From assembly GCF_052324685.1 (NCBI RefSeq), contig NC_135214.1:32530471-32594470 (forward strand): a stretch of DNA of 64,000 nt. Reading direction: 5' to 3'. The notes under the pieces were generated by a model. That model searched no databases. It was not told the DNA's origin and saw nothing but the letters and a program-made list of their open reading frames with translations. The position numbers and the translations under genes were made by a program. This document shows positions 12,306 to 28,745 of the stretch, in pieces; positions within the stretch are counted from its first letter, which is position 1; each line of letters begins with the position of its first letter. This stretch comes from Brachyhypopomus gauderio. Taxonomy: Eukaryota > Chordata > Actinopteri > Gymnotiformes > Hypopomidae.

Positions 12306-13378
12306 GTAAGGGCGTCACTTTCAGCAGCTCCAGTGATGTGTGCGTGCAACCAGATATTCTTAAAGTTACACAGCATCGGTATTTATTGGATTATAATCTT
12401 ATTTTAACTAAATAAAGAGGCGACAGCCTGTCGTGTGCAGCGGGAGTTAATACAGGGGGTTATTCTTAAGTTAAAAGTAAACTGGATCGCGTCTGCCGTT
12501 TTGTGACTTCCCAGTTTTCTGTGATCGTATATTGATAAGCGAGATCTCACGCACCCTGATCTACTCTGCCCACGTGAGCCTGAAGCGCTGCGCGTCTGAT
12601 AACGGGGCGACGGCGCCGCGCCTCGCGCTAAAAACGTGAGCCGTCCGCATCTATTTATCCGGCCCGCTAGTTTACAATTGAGCCGTTATCGTCGGTTCTA
12701 ACGGGGCTCGAAGTCCCATACGACGAGCCGTGCATAGGCGCACACGGCGAAAACAATGACACAGCTGTAGGTTATGTAGCCTGTTATCTGTCTCTCTTCA
12801 CCGAAATAGGCCGTTCGGAGCTATGGGCCTATTAATTATTTCAAACTGATGTGATTCAAAGTGACGTTTTTTTTATAACTGGTAGATTTGAGGCAGACTT
12901 TCAGCCTTTACACAATGCTGGCGTGTAGCAGAACTGAATGCATTTACAGTATTTTATAATATGCGAAATTATTTTCTATATCTATATCAATATCTAGAAA
13001 ATTGGCTTTTGCATATAACTCGTATTCTGTCTACATACGACAGAAATGACGTTTGTTAAAAGATAAATGTTCCATTTGCACAATTTATCATTAAAGAGTT
13101 TTAGATTTTGACTTTAAAAATGCTTTAAAATGTCATTTAAAAAAAGTGCAGAGCCAGAGAGGATTGGAGATCAGGCCGTAACTGTGAGCCTGTGGTTGAA
13201 TACATAGAAATGAAAAATAAAGTGATCACTTGTGTGACTGTAGGTGTGTGGAGCATTACCCACTTCTAGGTATCTGCAGTGCCATGGCTCCTACCGTCAT
13301 GTCACGGTAATGACGGAAAGCTTGTTTCTGGTGTTCTTGCACCTGTGATTCGGGTTGCTAACAACAAAGCCATCCCCT

Positions 13379-13379
<1 letters not shown>

Positions 13380-13434
<55 letters not shown>
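13380..13434. repeat. (CA)n microsatellite
   Basis: About 27 CA repeats inside the inferred lrrn intron 1. Confidence 0.95.
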
Positions 13435-13436
<2 letters not shown>

Positions 13437-13547
13437 CTCACTCCCATGCAATGATGAAGAGAGGCTCAATTATTGGCACACTTTATTGAGTTGGAACTTT
13501 AGTGAGCATGAAACTGTAACCAGCCTGTGCAGTAGGAACTATATGCA

Positions 13548-13550
13548 CCC

Positions 13551-13581
<31 letters not shown>

Positions 13582-13595
13582 ACACACACACACAG
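13548..13595. repeat. C20 homopolymer joined to (CA)n
   Basis: Twenty C residues at 13548-13567 run directly into about 14 CA repeats. A short (GGT)n stretch follows at about 13601-13620. Confidence 0.95.
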
Positions 13596-15630
13596 ATTAG
13601 TGGTGGTGGTGGTGGTGGTGCACTTGCGTCCTGTCAGAGGTGCCGGCACGTGAGACTTTGCCTCCTTATCATTTTGAGTTAAAGAGGGAAATTCCAGTTC
13701 TGTTTTTTTCAAGCAGGCATCCAGGAGTAGGCCTCTTTCCTAGCTGAAGGGTCCTTAACAGCACTGGCAGCACCACGCAGTGGTGGAGGCAGCTCACAAA
13801 ATCCATTCCCAAAGTGCATTAATCCTCAGGAGGGGTGCTGGACAGGGACACGGGATGCTGTTGAATCTCTAATGCTGTTCTGCTGCGGAGAGAGAGCCTT
13901 GTGTAACATCGTGATTCAGCGTGAAATGACTTTCCTCTTGACAGCTCCGCGGACGTTTGGACGCTTCGCTGCCTGTTCGAGTGGCGCGGAGGTTGTTGAT
14001 GGTACTCTGGCTCGGACTTTGAAGAGGTTACAGACTGGTTCGCTTTGGATAGGTAGGGCTAAAAGAACTTCACACGGTCCCGCGTTCAAACAGATCTCTG
14101 CTGTGGGTGCAAAGGGAGGGAGGGAGAGTGAGAGAGGGAGCGAGGGAGCAGGAGAGGGATGGAAGGAGAGAGAGAGTGGGTGAGAGTGATGAGTGAGAGA
14201 CAGACAGACAGAGCATCAGGGCTTTTATATTCCATAGAAGATGAACATGAAAGAGCCCCAATGTCCTGTCCCATGTCCTTGAGCAGATGCCCACTCCCCT
14301 GAGTCATGCTTCTCTGTTCTATCTACAGTATCTCTCCTCTGCCTTCTCTCTCACAGTCTCCCTCTCTCCATCTCTCTCTCTGGTAGTTTTCAGTTTGGTC
14401 ATCTGCCTCTTTGCCCCGCCCCCTTTGTTAGCTTGATTGGAAACAATTTTCTGCTTCATCGGGCACTAAATCTACTGCGGCCTTAAATAATGAGAGTGAA
14501 AGAGTGAGACTTTAAAAGTGAGAAAGGTGGAGAATAAGGAGTGAAAGAGAGAGCCAGAAAAGGAAAGAGAGAAAGAGACGGGGACAGCAGGAGCCAGGAG
14601 AATAAAGAAAATGCTTCCTTCCTTCATGGCATTTTATCAGCACTGACTATTGTGCACCAGTGCGCTTGTGAACTACCGTTACGATCTCGGTCCTTGTGAA
14701 CTACCGTTACGATCTCTGAATCTCTTTTCAGTCGCCTCAGCACACAGAACTAACTAGAGATACTCTAGTTTCTAGTGTTGTGAAACTAAGCAGGTGTCTT
14801 AGGGTATGAAAAAGTTACTCAAATCGAATACTGAATTTGAAGCGATTCATTCAGTCATTTTAAAGCGTGGGCATAGATTTCTTCCCCTGACTCCTGAGCA
14901 CCGTCATCTGCTCGTTTATGACAGCAGATGTAGCTGAAATTGCCTTTTATCCATTTAAAGGCCACAGCAGAAGAGTCTAAAGCCCTTGAATTGTAAATGT
15001 TTAATTGATGTTTTTGTTTGGTTTTGATTGTGCAACCCTCACTGTCACACTCTTTGGAACCGAATAGATCAGAATCGAATTGGTTTCATGCAGCTCAAAT
15101 GAGTGAAAACGATTAGACGCTGAGGTCTTAAGCCAGTGTCCATCACTTTTCTGAACACCTTCTGCACTGCTGTATGATTTGTTGGAGCTGTTGCCAAGGC
15201 CAGGCTGTGAAAGGTTAATGGCGGTTTAATAGGGTGTACACTTTATCAGTTTATCCATTAGTCCACAGCCCATCTGTCACCATGAACAGGTTGTTTTTGC
15301 CGTCCTCTAAACCTGTGCCTCAGCCAACTGTTCCATGCAAATCTTTGTGTGGGTTGGTGACTTTCAACCCTGCAGTGACATTGACACATACGAAAATCCT
15401 GGCAACGCTGCTGAGACTGATTTGAGTCATACAAGTTTAACACACAAAATATGCCATCATGCTTAACCGACGTGGTACAGATTGGCAAGTTAGACATGCA
15501 AACACTAGCTCAACGGTGTGTACGTGTACTCTTCTGAAATGTGCCTATAAGGGTCTAATGAAGTGAATTTGGTACAAGGAAGGAGACAAAAGTGAACACC
15601 TGTCAGGAATACAGGTAGCATGGGGATTTG

Positions 15631-15745
<115 letters not shown>

Positions 15746-16389
15746 GTGTTGGCAAAGCGTGACGCTACAGATATAGCTCTCCACACCAATTAACAGCTGC
15801 TTCTGCGCCCCCCCCCCCCCAAACCCCCTATTTGCTATCAAAAAAGAGAAAAAAAACACATGAAAATTAAAGACCTGTCTGCAGCACCCTCCATTATTAA
15901 TAAGGCATCCATGAATTTTTCATCATCTCCAATACGTTTGCAAATGTGAGAGGCCGTGTCAAAACGTGGTGGATGAGAAGGATTGTGTGTGTTCTGGCAG
16001 AGATCGGTCCCCCTGTGTTGATCACTACACACACGCCCTACCATGATAGTCGGCCATGACTCCATAATGCCCCAGGAGCTACCCAGGGCTGCGCGAAGAG
16101 AACTGCATTCTTTTATTCATGATTGTTGCATTTTGTTTTGCAATACTGTGAATATGCACTTTCCCATTATTATGATTCAATAATTTACAGCATAATTTAG
16201 TTTTTCTGGGTGCTTCAGGGCAAGATTGGGGGGGTCATTAGTGTAGGCACAGAAGAAGTTGTTTAGGATGTTTATTTTGTGAGGAACAAAACGACCTACA
16301 CCCATTCAAAGGTGGTGACCTATTTAGTTTTAACTTTGCGTAGGTGTCCCAAACATCTGGCTGGATAATCTCTCTGTAACGGACATTTG

Positions 16390-16692
16390 ACGGAGGTGGA
16401 GCACTGTGGAGGGGAGGTGAGGGAGGTTTGAGGGAGGTGGAGCACTGTGGAGGGGAGGTGAGGGAGGTTTGAGGGAGGTGGAGCACTGTGGAGGGGAGGT
16501 GAGGGAGGTTTGAGGGAGGTGGAGCACTGTGGAGGGGAGGTGAAGGAGGTTTGAGGGAGGTGGAGCACTGTGGAGGGGAGGTGAAGGAGGTTTGAGGGAG
16601 GTGGAGCACTGTGGAGGGGAGGTGAAGGAGGTTTGAGGGAGGTGGAGCACTGTGGAGGGGGGGTGAGGGAGGTTTGAGGGAGGTGGAGCACT
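16390..16692. repeat. Minisatellite, 41-bp unit, about 7 to 8 copies
   Basis: The word GTGGAGCACT recurs every 41 bp from 16396 to 16683. The unit is purine-rich (GAGGGGAGGTGAGGGAGG) on the plus strand. The overlapping proline/serine-rich minus-strand frames of up to 129 codons are repeat artefacts. Confidence 0.96.
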
Positions 16693-18714
16693 GGCTGGCC
16701 TCTGAGGTGAGTGGTGCATCTTTTTTATGTAGGGATTTTTTAAAGTCTCATATGATCCATGTGTTTTCTAGAAAAGGGCTCACAATATACAATAAAAACT
16801 GGAAAAATGCTCTCAAAAAATTGTGTATTTAATTTTTGCCGATTCATTGCACCTGTGAAGTATACCTCATATATTTCTGTGTTTTGTTTTCGATAAACTA
16901 TCACGGAGTTCACATTCATTGCCTATGTTCAAGTGCCCAATATGAATGTGTTTCAGCTGTTGGCAGAGCTGAATCAAATCAAATCAGGATCAAATAGCAC
17001 TGCGAGAACGATCCTTGACTACTGACAGCTGAAACTTCACAGGGCAAAGGCTTGAAGGGGGCGTGCAAGCTCCTCCATGGGGCTGCCAGCGCACCGTGTG
17101 CAGCTCTAGTTAGTGCAAACCTGGGCCACGGGGATTAGGAGAAGTCTGTCATACAGTGTAATGCTAGCATGCAACTGAATTCGAGGGCGACTTTATAAAG
17201 TTTGGATTCAGCAGCATTAACTTGCTGTAGGAGGACTTCGTGATTTTGGCCTGACAGTGTTTTTCCTGAAAGTGCCTTTTCAGTGGAATCGCTGATTTCA
17301 TTGGTGTCGGTTATGCAGTTGTTTGTGGTTTACAGGAAGGTAACGATCCCTTACATGTCAGTACACTTCCCTCTCTGGATCAAGATTTTCATTGTTTCTT
17401 GAAATTCTTTTTTTGTAACCTTATTATATTTATGGAATTGTTCATACCTCACATCTGGGTGTTCTGCAACCTCACCACACTCAGCAGCTAGAGAAAATAC
17501 CTATATTGAGTTGAAAAACCAGGAGGAACCCCCAAAATGTTCAGAGCAGGACTAGGACCTAGAAATATTGTTGTGTCTGCATTCCTTTCGTTTCTGATTG
17601 AATTATTTTTGTTTACGTTACGTTTTTGGCCTAAATCCCTTTCTGCTGCTGTTACACTAGCATTCCAGGCGGTTTGACTCGATGTTCCAGATGCAGTCTA
17701 CTGTTTCTCCCTCCTTCCCTCTCTGCTTCCTCCCACTCTTTCTTTCTCTCACTATCTTGTTCACCCCCCCCCCCCCCCCCATCACCAAAAGCAGCCCTAA
17801 GGGTTGGTCCCTATTGCGACTTCCTGTCGGGTTGCCATGGCATCAGGCGAGGTGGCCCCATTTCCTGCTGCTCGGTGGGGCCGAGAGGGGGACGTCCTGG
17901 ACTAGCACGTCGTTCGCTAATGCGATCAGACAGGCATGCCGAAGACCGCCACACGTCCAAGGAAGGCTTGTCTGTGGAAGATCCTCTGACAAACACAGCT
18001 TAGAGCACTCGGAGTACGGCTGTGAGCCAACATGAACTCCAGTACTCTGTCTCCCACATAGCTGAGCAGCAGGGACTTGTGGGCACAGAGCCAAAATGGC
18101 TGCCAAAGTATGTCCTTGTCTAGGTTCACCCAGGTAAAGACATATGTCAAAGATTATGTCTTGGACACGGACACAAACTGACTCTCCATGAGGGGGAAAA
18201 GGATGGCCAAGCATGTTGGTCCTGACACTAGACTTAGTGTGGCCACTGAAATCTTTCAGTTAAGGTCTGTACAGGTAGCTTATGTCTTTGAACAGACATT
18301 AAGGACCAAGTGGCATTCTAGTTTTTGTCCATCTCTAAAATATATTCTTTGCTTTGTCATTCATCACGTTTGCAGGGGACTTGAATTGTTTGATTCTTCT
18401 GTGTTCTTACTGTTGTCCAGGTACGTTTCAGTTAACCAGCTTTAGTCCACAGGACAAAGCCACAGTTTTGTTAAGATAAATGTTGTGCCGTGCAATGCAC
18501 CAGCTTCACAGACTGAGGCTGCTCGCAAGCATCCATGGACCACCGAGCCAAAACACAGAAGCCCCAGGGGCAGCAGGCAAGATCAAAGCAGAGAGAAACG
18601 CAGCACGCCGATACGGTGTGGAAATGCTGGACCTGCAGCGTCTTTGAAAAAGTCTTACTTCAGACATTTCTGGGTCACTTATGTCTGGCTCGTGGCATCA
18701 GATGGGAATAAGAG

Positions 18715-19125
18715 GGTACCTCCTTATTGGCTCACCTTCACCCGTTCCTTTGAGCCCCGCCCAGCTGGCTGGCCCCGCCCCTTCTCCGCGAGCCATTCTG
18801 ATGCTGCTCCTGACGCGGCTCTCCTGGGAGCCAATTTGTGTGCGGTGCTGGAAAGGGGTTTGTAGTGGGTGAGGCTGAGGCAGGAGAGGGTAACGTGGGT
18901 GTGGAGGATCTGAAACGATTTTCCGTCCTGTTTTTATTTGCGCTGCCTTGGCTGCGTGTCCATGTGTCCACGTTTCTTTGGCAGAGAGGTTTCCATACAG
19001 TGGGCACATTAAAGCTGCCACAGACCAATGAGAATCGGCAGCGCTGTCCTACATGCCTGTGTGGAATGTGCCATGGTTGGCCCATCAGATACTGCCTTGG
19101 CCTGTGATTGGCTAAACCGGAGACA
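18715..19125. promoter_or_regulatory. GC-box and CCAAT-rich patch in lrrn intron 1
   Basis: Two CCCCGCCC-type GC boxes (18756-18783) lie near ATTGG/CCAAT words (18726, 18832, 19025, 19108) in a patch more GC-rich than its surroundings. This composition is promoter-like, but I see no linked first exon with a clear donor, so an internal promoter or enhancer is only a suggestion. Confidence 0.2.
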
Positions 19126-20299
19126 GACACAGTGTGGCTTCTCACAGCTGCAGGGTGGCTCTGAATACTGGGAGTTCTGAGGGTATCCTCCACCGGGAGG
19201 TATGATTGATTGCATGGAGGCTGTTGTCAGCCTTCTGTCACTGACATTTTTAATAAATTGCTACAGTATCTCACTAGGAAGGTTATGGAGACATATACCT
19301 CACATTATGACATATAGTCATGGTAAAGGAACAAAAAAAGCCTCATGAATTCATTTAGACCAGCAGTAAAGGTTTAGACAACAGAAGCGATGTAGGACTG
19401 TTGCTGTATATTATAAGTTGTTTCTAGGAAACTGTTGGAGACATGATCACCTGTGATAATTAGTGGGCTTAGTAAGCCTATAATTCAATAAACAAAATTA
19501 AAATAATTCAAATACCAACAAGTGGTATTGATCAAAACGTCATGCTTGATGTTTAAATGGCTGGTTTGTAAACACTGGTAGGTCAACATTAAATGGGGGG
19601 GAGGCGACATTTGACAATCATCTAAAGAAGCTGTTACTGTCATGAATATGTGGGTTGCCATTTATGCTGTGAACTTGACGTAAATGAAACAAATTCCCTA
19701 ATGCACAGTTTTGGCTTTAACTGCGGCTGAATGTTCTTGGATTCTGGCGTGCTGTTTCTGTTCAACTAAAGGGTCCTGGGCTGTGTGTTGTAGTACCGAA
19801 CAGGCAATTGCTTCCGCTTGCATCACTGAAGCTTCACTCATAAGTATCTTTAAGCTCAGGGCGGATTTAGGGTCTCTGAGAGGCACCTTGCCACAACAGA
19901 AGGCTTCTGTACATTCATGCCTCTGGAAAGCAATCACAACCACCGTAAAAGCACATATGATGCGATCATATCTGTCAGTAGTGTACTGTGGCCTTCTAGA
20001 GTTTAACTTATTAAAATGGCTTTACATACTTTAAATATCAAAAAGCAAGGACATTGTCTCACTCACATTACCCCAATGGACAAATAAAGAAAAACAAACC
20101 AAACAACAAACAAACACACCAAGCCAAGATTTGTGATCAGCACTTAGGATTTTGCTTTTGATTTTTTGAGCCCGAATTAAAAATATGTAAAAGTTAAGGC
20201 TTCCTTTTTTATCACGTAGTGTGTTTGTCGATTCCCAAAATGGAGAGTCTAAGGCGAGCCTTGAATGCTGTAGTTATAATTTAGATAAGAGCTCTTTCG

Positions 20300-20475
20300 T
20301 CTTGTTCCTGAAGGACTACGGTAATGGAAGCTGAGCATCTAACCTCGTCATCACACCTGCTTCTACTCATGGGCTAATTATCCACCCTATGTGTATTAAA
20401 TCTGGCATTTTGGAATAGGGAAAACACTGAACCAGCATGGTGGTCCTCCAGGAGCTGTGAACGACAACTAGTTCA
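20300..20475. mobile_element. Possible degenerate hAT-type MITE
   Basis: The left part reads GTTCCTGAAGGAC and the right part contains GGTCCTCCAGGAGC, imperfect inverted copies around a centre with CACACCTGC and CTAATTATCCA. This layout resembles the common fish family carrying a 'GGTCCTCCAGGA' arm. The borders and target-site duplication are not clear, so the call rests on pattern resemblance alone. Confidence 0.3.
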
Positions 20476-21574
20476 ATTTTCTGATGACTTCTACCTCCAA
20501 CTCCACAACTGTAAGAATCATTTTAGTTTATTAGCAGACACTAGCTTTTGCTAATTTGTGTAGGGCCACAAGGTTGTGCATGGTCGATCTCACAAGGTTG
20601 ACACAAAGGTCTCATTGTCATTCAAGATCAAACAACAGTCCATCTTCAAAGGTGAATGTTTGCCTTTGTCAAAAACACAAGCTCCCTTGCTGAAAAGTGG
20701 AGAAATGCCGTGGTATGTGGTTAACAAACACATTTGCTTTACTAGTTAAAAGTCGTATGGGCCGAAGTGATGCTTTGAGGATGTTTAACACTCATCAATA
20801 ATCAGACTTGCCAGAGTATCATTGATCAGCTTTTCAATTTAATACATGTGTTCGTACTCACACTCTAAAATTATCTGAAACATGTACGCAAAGTTCGCAA
20901 AAGTGCTTCTGACTTAAACATACTTTTGACTATATTGATGTCACGGCTCTGAGGTTATTGTGCGCAGATTTAGAGTGAGATAAAGAACTTTGAATCATTT
21001 CAACCGCATCAGTGCTCAAATCACTCCTGACACCTCATAGCTATTAGTCCTGAGAGAGCCGTTAGACTCGGCAGTTCTGAGATCACCCGGTTCTTGCAGA
21101 CTTGCATATGTTTGACGGGAGCGTTGAGATGGACGACGGCGCGGGTTCGGCCTTTGATGCGTTCCTCCTTTCATGTGCTTCCTTCAGTGAGCCTCGGTAG
21201 GTGTGTCTTTGCATTCAGGCGCACACAATGAGGTGTGCTCACAAACGACTGCTTACGCTGTGACCAGACTGAAAGATGACTGAATATTTATCAGGCTTGT
21301 ACTCTGAGAGATGTTTCCACACTATGAAAGGTGAATAGGAAATGGTGTAAAGCTGGATATGTCGGTTTCAGGGTACCACAAACAAATTTAATACATATTC
21401 ACTCTAGAGTATAATATGTATACATATACAAAGATCTACAATTAACGAATAATACAAAACAATTTGTAGTATTGATTTGTTCCTTAGAGAATAATGCTTC
21501 CTCTTTCCTCTTTCATTTCTGTTTTGCAGGTCTGAATGAGGCAGCATCATCCCTCCATTTTGTAGAAGACCTAA

Positions 21575-23866
<2,292 letters not shown>

Positions 23867-24411
23867 TTTGACAGCGGGTGAACGAGAAAGGGCAAAAGAC
23901 ACTTCCAACAGAGTATGTATGGTGCTGTACATAGATGATAAGTATGTAATTACTTATTAAGATGTCATTGTGAAATATGTATTTTTAGATTGTATAGCCT
24001 TCCCTAGCCATAAAACACATTACTTGGATGCAGTTGTGAAATGGTCATGTACACAGTAGATGAGTTTTAAGAGTGCCCAACCAAACACACTCCTGCAATA
24101 ACCTTGTATTAAGTTTATCATTACGCATGCAAATATCTTTGTTATTTGTATAATTTATTCATTATATGCGCATTGATCTCCATCACAAGCCTGAACACAT
24201 TTGGATTTCTTGCATGGAATTCTTGCATGCTGTTTCAGTGCTCAGAGTAATTCATACCATCATTTTTTCCTCATATCTAAAAATAAACATTATGTGAGAA
24301 GGTGGCAAACACACACATGGATGTTGTGCACTCATACACACACACACACACACACATTTTCCATCTGTATCCTAACATCATTGCATTTATTATCACCTGC
24401 TTTGTAATAAC

Positions 24412-24417
24412 AATAAA
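24412..24417 (+). terminator. Candidate poly(A) signal of the lrrn-type gene
   Basis: Canonical AATAAA about 550 bp after the stop codon. Another AATAAA occurs at about 24284. Which is used cannot be told from sequence. Confidence 0.4.
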
Positions 24418-26801
24418 TCTGATCTGCCAGCTGTTGCGAAAATCGCTGTTACCTGGAACTAATTAGCTGTCAAGCATAATTAATATTTTCTCCAGTAGCC
24501 CCACAGCTGTGTCTGCTTGGCCTTTCCCTATAGTTGGAAACCTCTGAATGACGGCATTTCTGGCAAACGTGGATTGATCACACATTTTCTCACTTGGTAC
24601 AAACTGAATCAGACATTATATAGAGGTCTAAACAACTGAAGCAGGTTTCATTAAATGACCTGTGTCTGCTGTATTACTAGTGCACATCAACAGTTTGTTT
24701 GTGATCCTTAGGTAACTGGACCTTGACACAGTTGTTACTGTTGTGTTTTGTTTTGTTTTTTGGCTCAGCACATTTTGAATTTCTTAATGAGATCCGTAAT
24801 GTACAAAACATATGGGAATGATCCTTAATATCACCTCAACCCACACACACATATACATATATACATTCCATGGGACCATAAGTAAGTGTGCTAAGTGTCA
24901 TAATAAATAGTCATAATTTTTGCTGCTTTTACGTTTGTCTCCAGTAAATTAAATGGATGCTGGTTGAGCTTTCAGTCATGTGACTTACTTGACCAATCAA
25001 AAGTATCACACTTTTAGCCCCAAAATCCTGTAGAATATTTTCGGGTCACTGCCCTTCTGTAAAGTGTTGCCATCCGCAGGGTTTTTGAGGCATTTGGTTT
25101 GATCTGAGCTTCTGTAGCCGGCATGCCTAAATTAATCCTACTACTGCTGTCTGTAAGACTTTCTCCCAGAACTCTCTAGGCATATTTAGATGTGTAGGCT
25201 GCAGGCTGGCTTTTTCTCTTCTCGAGGTTTTACCAGTGTTTTGCATCATGTGGTAAACCCTCTGAGCACGTGCCAGGGTGTTCTCGTCTTCTCTGAAGCC
25301 TCGGCCACATCTACGCCTGTAATCTTAACAGTGATCTTATTCTGTTCAGCACTTTGTTTTCCCCTCATGGCCTAAGGACAGCCTGGCCCTGAGGCCCTGG
25401 CCAGGTTGGTTTCCACTGATGAGCTCACCAGGGCGGTATTGCTTCAAACACCCTATTGTTCTGCCTAACCATACGGCTCTGATTGAATGAACTCAAGATT
25501 TTCAGCACCATGGTGGCCTGCTGTACTGACGCTGATGCTCACTTGGTCTCCAAGAGCCAACGGCAGCAGATTGCAAAAGATGCAAAAAAACAAAACAAAA
25601 CACATGGACGATTGACTCCAGATTGTTAGCCAGGTCCCTTTTGTGTGAAGTAATGATACAGTAACACAGCTGGCCATATATATAAAAATATAACGCTTGT
25701 CCATTTATTTCTCATTCCCACATTTGGAAAGACTTTATGAAAATGACTGTTATTCTAAGCATGTCTGATATAAACAAACTCTCATTACAGCCACATTGTT
25801 GCCATGTCATTTCAAACCGTACAGGGGTACAGAGCCAAAACAAACAAACTGTGTCATTGTTCTAGTAATTGCACACACATTATAGACTACTGTGCCACAG
25901 TATGTCTGACACCTTATTATGTTGTTGCCATTTTTAATACTGAGAAACTGTTTATGTTCTCTGCCGATTATATTGCTGTATTTGATACCCAATCTTCTTA
26001 AACAGCTTGGTAAGTTTGATAGCTTACATAAGAGGATTTTGATGAGATGTGAAGAATGAAATCAGTAATTATTTTTACATTATACAACAAGATTTGATTA
26101 GCCATTCTGTAAACAATAAATGTTTGGCAACATGTCCTAGAGATGCAAGCTGCAATATTTTAAATCATATGGGTAAATCGTATGTTTCATTCACTCTTAT
26201 TGTAGTCATCCTCCAGGATGTTTTATAAAATATAAAGTTTGTTCTACAGTAAAAGAAAAAATACAAAAAAAAACCAAATACATACAACATATTAATTTAA
26301 AGGTGTTTTAAAAGAAGACTAATTTTCAAGAAAATTAAGATAAAAAATAAATAAATAAGGTCCAATCTGCAGGGATGCATTCTCTCTGTTATGTCCTTTG
26401 AATTTGTCATTTATTATTTGAACCAAAAGACAACTGAAATTCGTGTCATTGTCAGATACATCTAAATGGCATCATTTTTTATTCTGGATTTATTACTCTA
26501 AAATTTTATTTATTATTCTAAATATTGTTTATTAATTGCATACGTTGTGTTTTTCCATTGTTTATTTCTTTATTTTAGAAACTAATTTATTCTGTAGTCT
26601 GTACTAATATAAAATCACGTATTTGAAGAACTGTTATGGCAACATTTGTGTTCACATAAATGTTGTATCCACTCTGTGAGAGAAAATAAGTAAGAATGCA
26701 ATATCTGTTCATCAGCCGTGTGTCACCTATTGGATCCTGATTACTAAATTTGTCCTTGGGTTCTATGCTTAACAATGCCTAGAGTTTGTAGCGACACTTG
26801 T

Positions 26802-26813
26802 GCCCTCTGGTGG
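26802..26813 (-). promoter_or_regulatory. CTCF-type core motif (minus strand)
   Basis: On the minus strand this reads CCACCAGAGGGC, an exact match to the vertebrate CTCF core CCASYAGRKGGC. It lies about 1.9 kb upstream of the otud5 promoter in otherwise AT-rich DNA. Binding is inferred from motif only. Confidence 0.45.
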
Positions 26814-27557
26814 TCGCACAGTTTGATGACATACTAGAACATTTGCTTTAAATCAGTAAATAGCAGGGTATTTTGTACTAGCAGGAGAAAACTGTTATAT
26901 TTCGAATTAGATCCGAAAGTACTTTTACACTGTTAGGGCGTGTTGGTCTGTGCTCGTTAGAAAAGAATATAGGCAAAACATTACAAATAAACAATAAAAA
27001 CAATTCACAAAAGGGTGTTTTTTTTATTGTTTGTAACGCATACTGTCCGACACACACATGAAAAACAAGTAGGTCACCCTGGATGTGGAATTTAACTGTA
27101 CTCAAAGTATTTGTTCATTTTGTGAGATTTTATTGTGAGCAAAATAATGTAATATTTCCTTGATATATATATTTTTCTGTTGCTGTATTTTAGATAGTTT
27201 ACCTGTGCATGGCCATGTAGGATGTGCTAGTTATAATGGTGTAGCTATATCACTCTCAAACCTAACGGGTGGCTTGCAACTGGAATAGATAGTTACACTA
27301 GTTTTTTACAGTTTTTGTGGTATTGTAATTGCTACTTATTGTGGCCCAGTGTTCTGCTTACCAGAGGAGGTTGGAGCGTTTCCACTTAAACACACAAAAC
27401 CTTTTAACCGTTGTGTTCTAATGGCTGTATCACTGATATTAATGGACCTCCACTCTACTGTAATCAATGCTCATGCTGCATTAGTAACTCCCCGAACAAC
27501 TGAACCATTATTTAACCCTCCTGAAAGAGAAACTTAAAATACTCAATAACAAATGAA

Positions 27558-27650
27558 CCAGGTTGACCTGGTTGTTGGCCTGGTTGTTGATCAGGTTGTT
27601 GGCCTGGTTGTTGGCCTGGTTGCTGACCTGGTTGTTGACCTGGTTGTTCA
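27558..27650. repeat. Minisatellite based on a 12-bp GACCTGGTTGTT unit
   Basis: About eight imperfect copies of GACCTGGTTGTT / GGCCTGGTTGTT in tandem. Confidence 0.9.
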
Positions 27651-28707
27651 GCTGATGTGTCCACTACCACCTTATGCACGTCAGACTGGCTAAGTCTTAC
27701 CTATTCTGCAGCATGCACTCATGTAATTGAAAAATAACATCTCCAAAATTCACAAAATACACAAAAGCATAATTAAAATATAAGCAGAAACAACAAGAAA
27801 CTAAACTTTGATACTGTAATAGCATGAAAACTATGAGTGTGTGAGATTATTATGAAATCGAAGACAAAAACGAGGTCAATGTGATGAAAAATAAGGGATG
27901 AAAAGGAATGTATATACGAGTGGTAGAGTAATTTATATCACTCCTCGAATCAGGGACAGCCCGTTGCATGGTTTCAGCTTGAATTTTGACAAAATTGGAG
28001 CAGTTAAAAAAATTGCCCCATGTAAGTCTATGAAAAAAAGGCCAGATGAAGGGGATAAGAGAGATTGCTCTTTAAAAACACAAGCATCTCTTTCATGTAC
28101 AGTATAGGACAAACGTTTCTGGAAAGTTTAAGTGTTTCAAGCTTAAAAACTACAAACGAAATAAAATTTGCAAGGGAAGTAAAAGAACACTAATCTAACT
28201 TTGCAATTATTTTAAAGTCACCATTGGCGTAAATATTTAGGACTCATCTAAGCACAAGTATCCTAGTTTGGAATCTAGTTCCCTAATAGTTATATGAACA
28301 TTGAATACTTTTTTCCCAGCAGGCTGAACGCAAAATGTTGAACAGAATATGACCTTAGAATGTTATTTATATCAGGTCATCTATAACCTCCCAGAATAAG
28401 ACATCTAATTTTGAATCCGTTCAATCTTACTTTTATCACAGTAGCTATGACTATATGGTGAAACTAACTGGTTCTAAATCAGGTTACTTGTACTAGGACA
28501 ATGAAAACTTATGTTTATGAGTTTATCCTTTCAGACAAGCTTCCTCTATAGTAAATCCATAGTAAATCACTCGAACCGTAGCCTACATTATAAGCAGTAA
28601 TATCTCAAAACACACTGTAAAACACGTCTCTGTTGTAATATTTAAAAAAGCAACACTCGTCCCAGTATTATATTACATATCACTAATAACCTGAAGAGGA
28701 GAGTAAC

Positions 28708-28722
28708 AACGGAAGTGACGTA
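28708..28722 (+). promoter_or_regulatory. otud5: otud5 core promoter element (ETS/CRE composite)
   Basis: ACGGAAGTGACGTAG joins an ETS site (CGGAAGT) to a CRE-like half (TGACGTA), a combination common in TATA-less housekeeping promoters. It lies 256 bp upstream of the otud5 start codon, at the edge of a GC-rich island that covers the leader and exon 1. The transcription start is probably just downstream. Confidence 0.6.
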
Positions 28723-28745
28723 GCCGTGTCGTCAGTCTTGTGTTG

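Larger units (their letters stand above)
24430..28690. other. Intergenic region between the lrrn-type gene and otud5
   Basis: AT-rich DNA with no supported gene. It contains a CTCF-type motif at 26802-26813 and a short GGTTGTT-based minisatellite at 27558-27650, listed separately. I see no recognisable transposon, RNA gene or exon. Confidence 0.6.

Noticed and set aside
11848-12318. Minus-strand frame of 156 codons over the CpG-rich block
   Set aside because: The GC-rich, stop-poor DNA is better explained as the promoter and non-coding exon of the lrrn-type gene; no recognisable domain.
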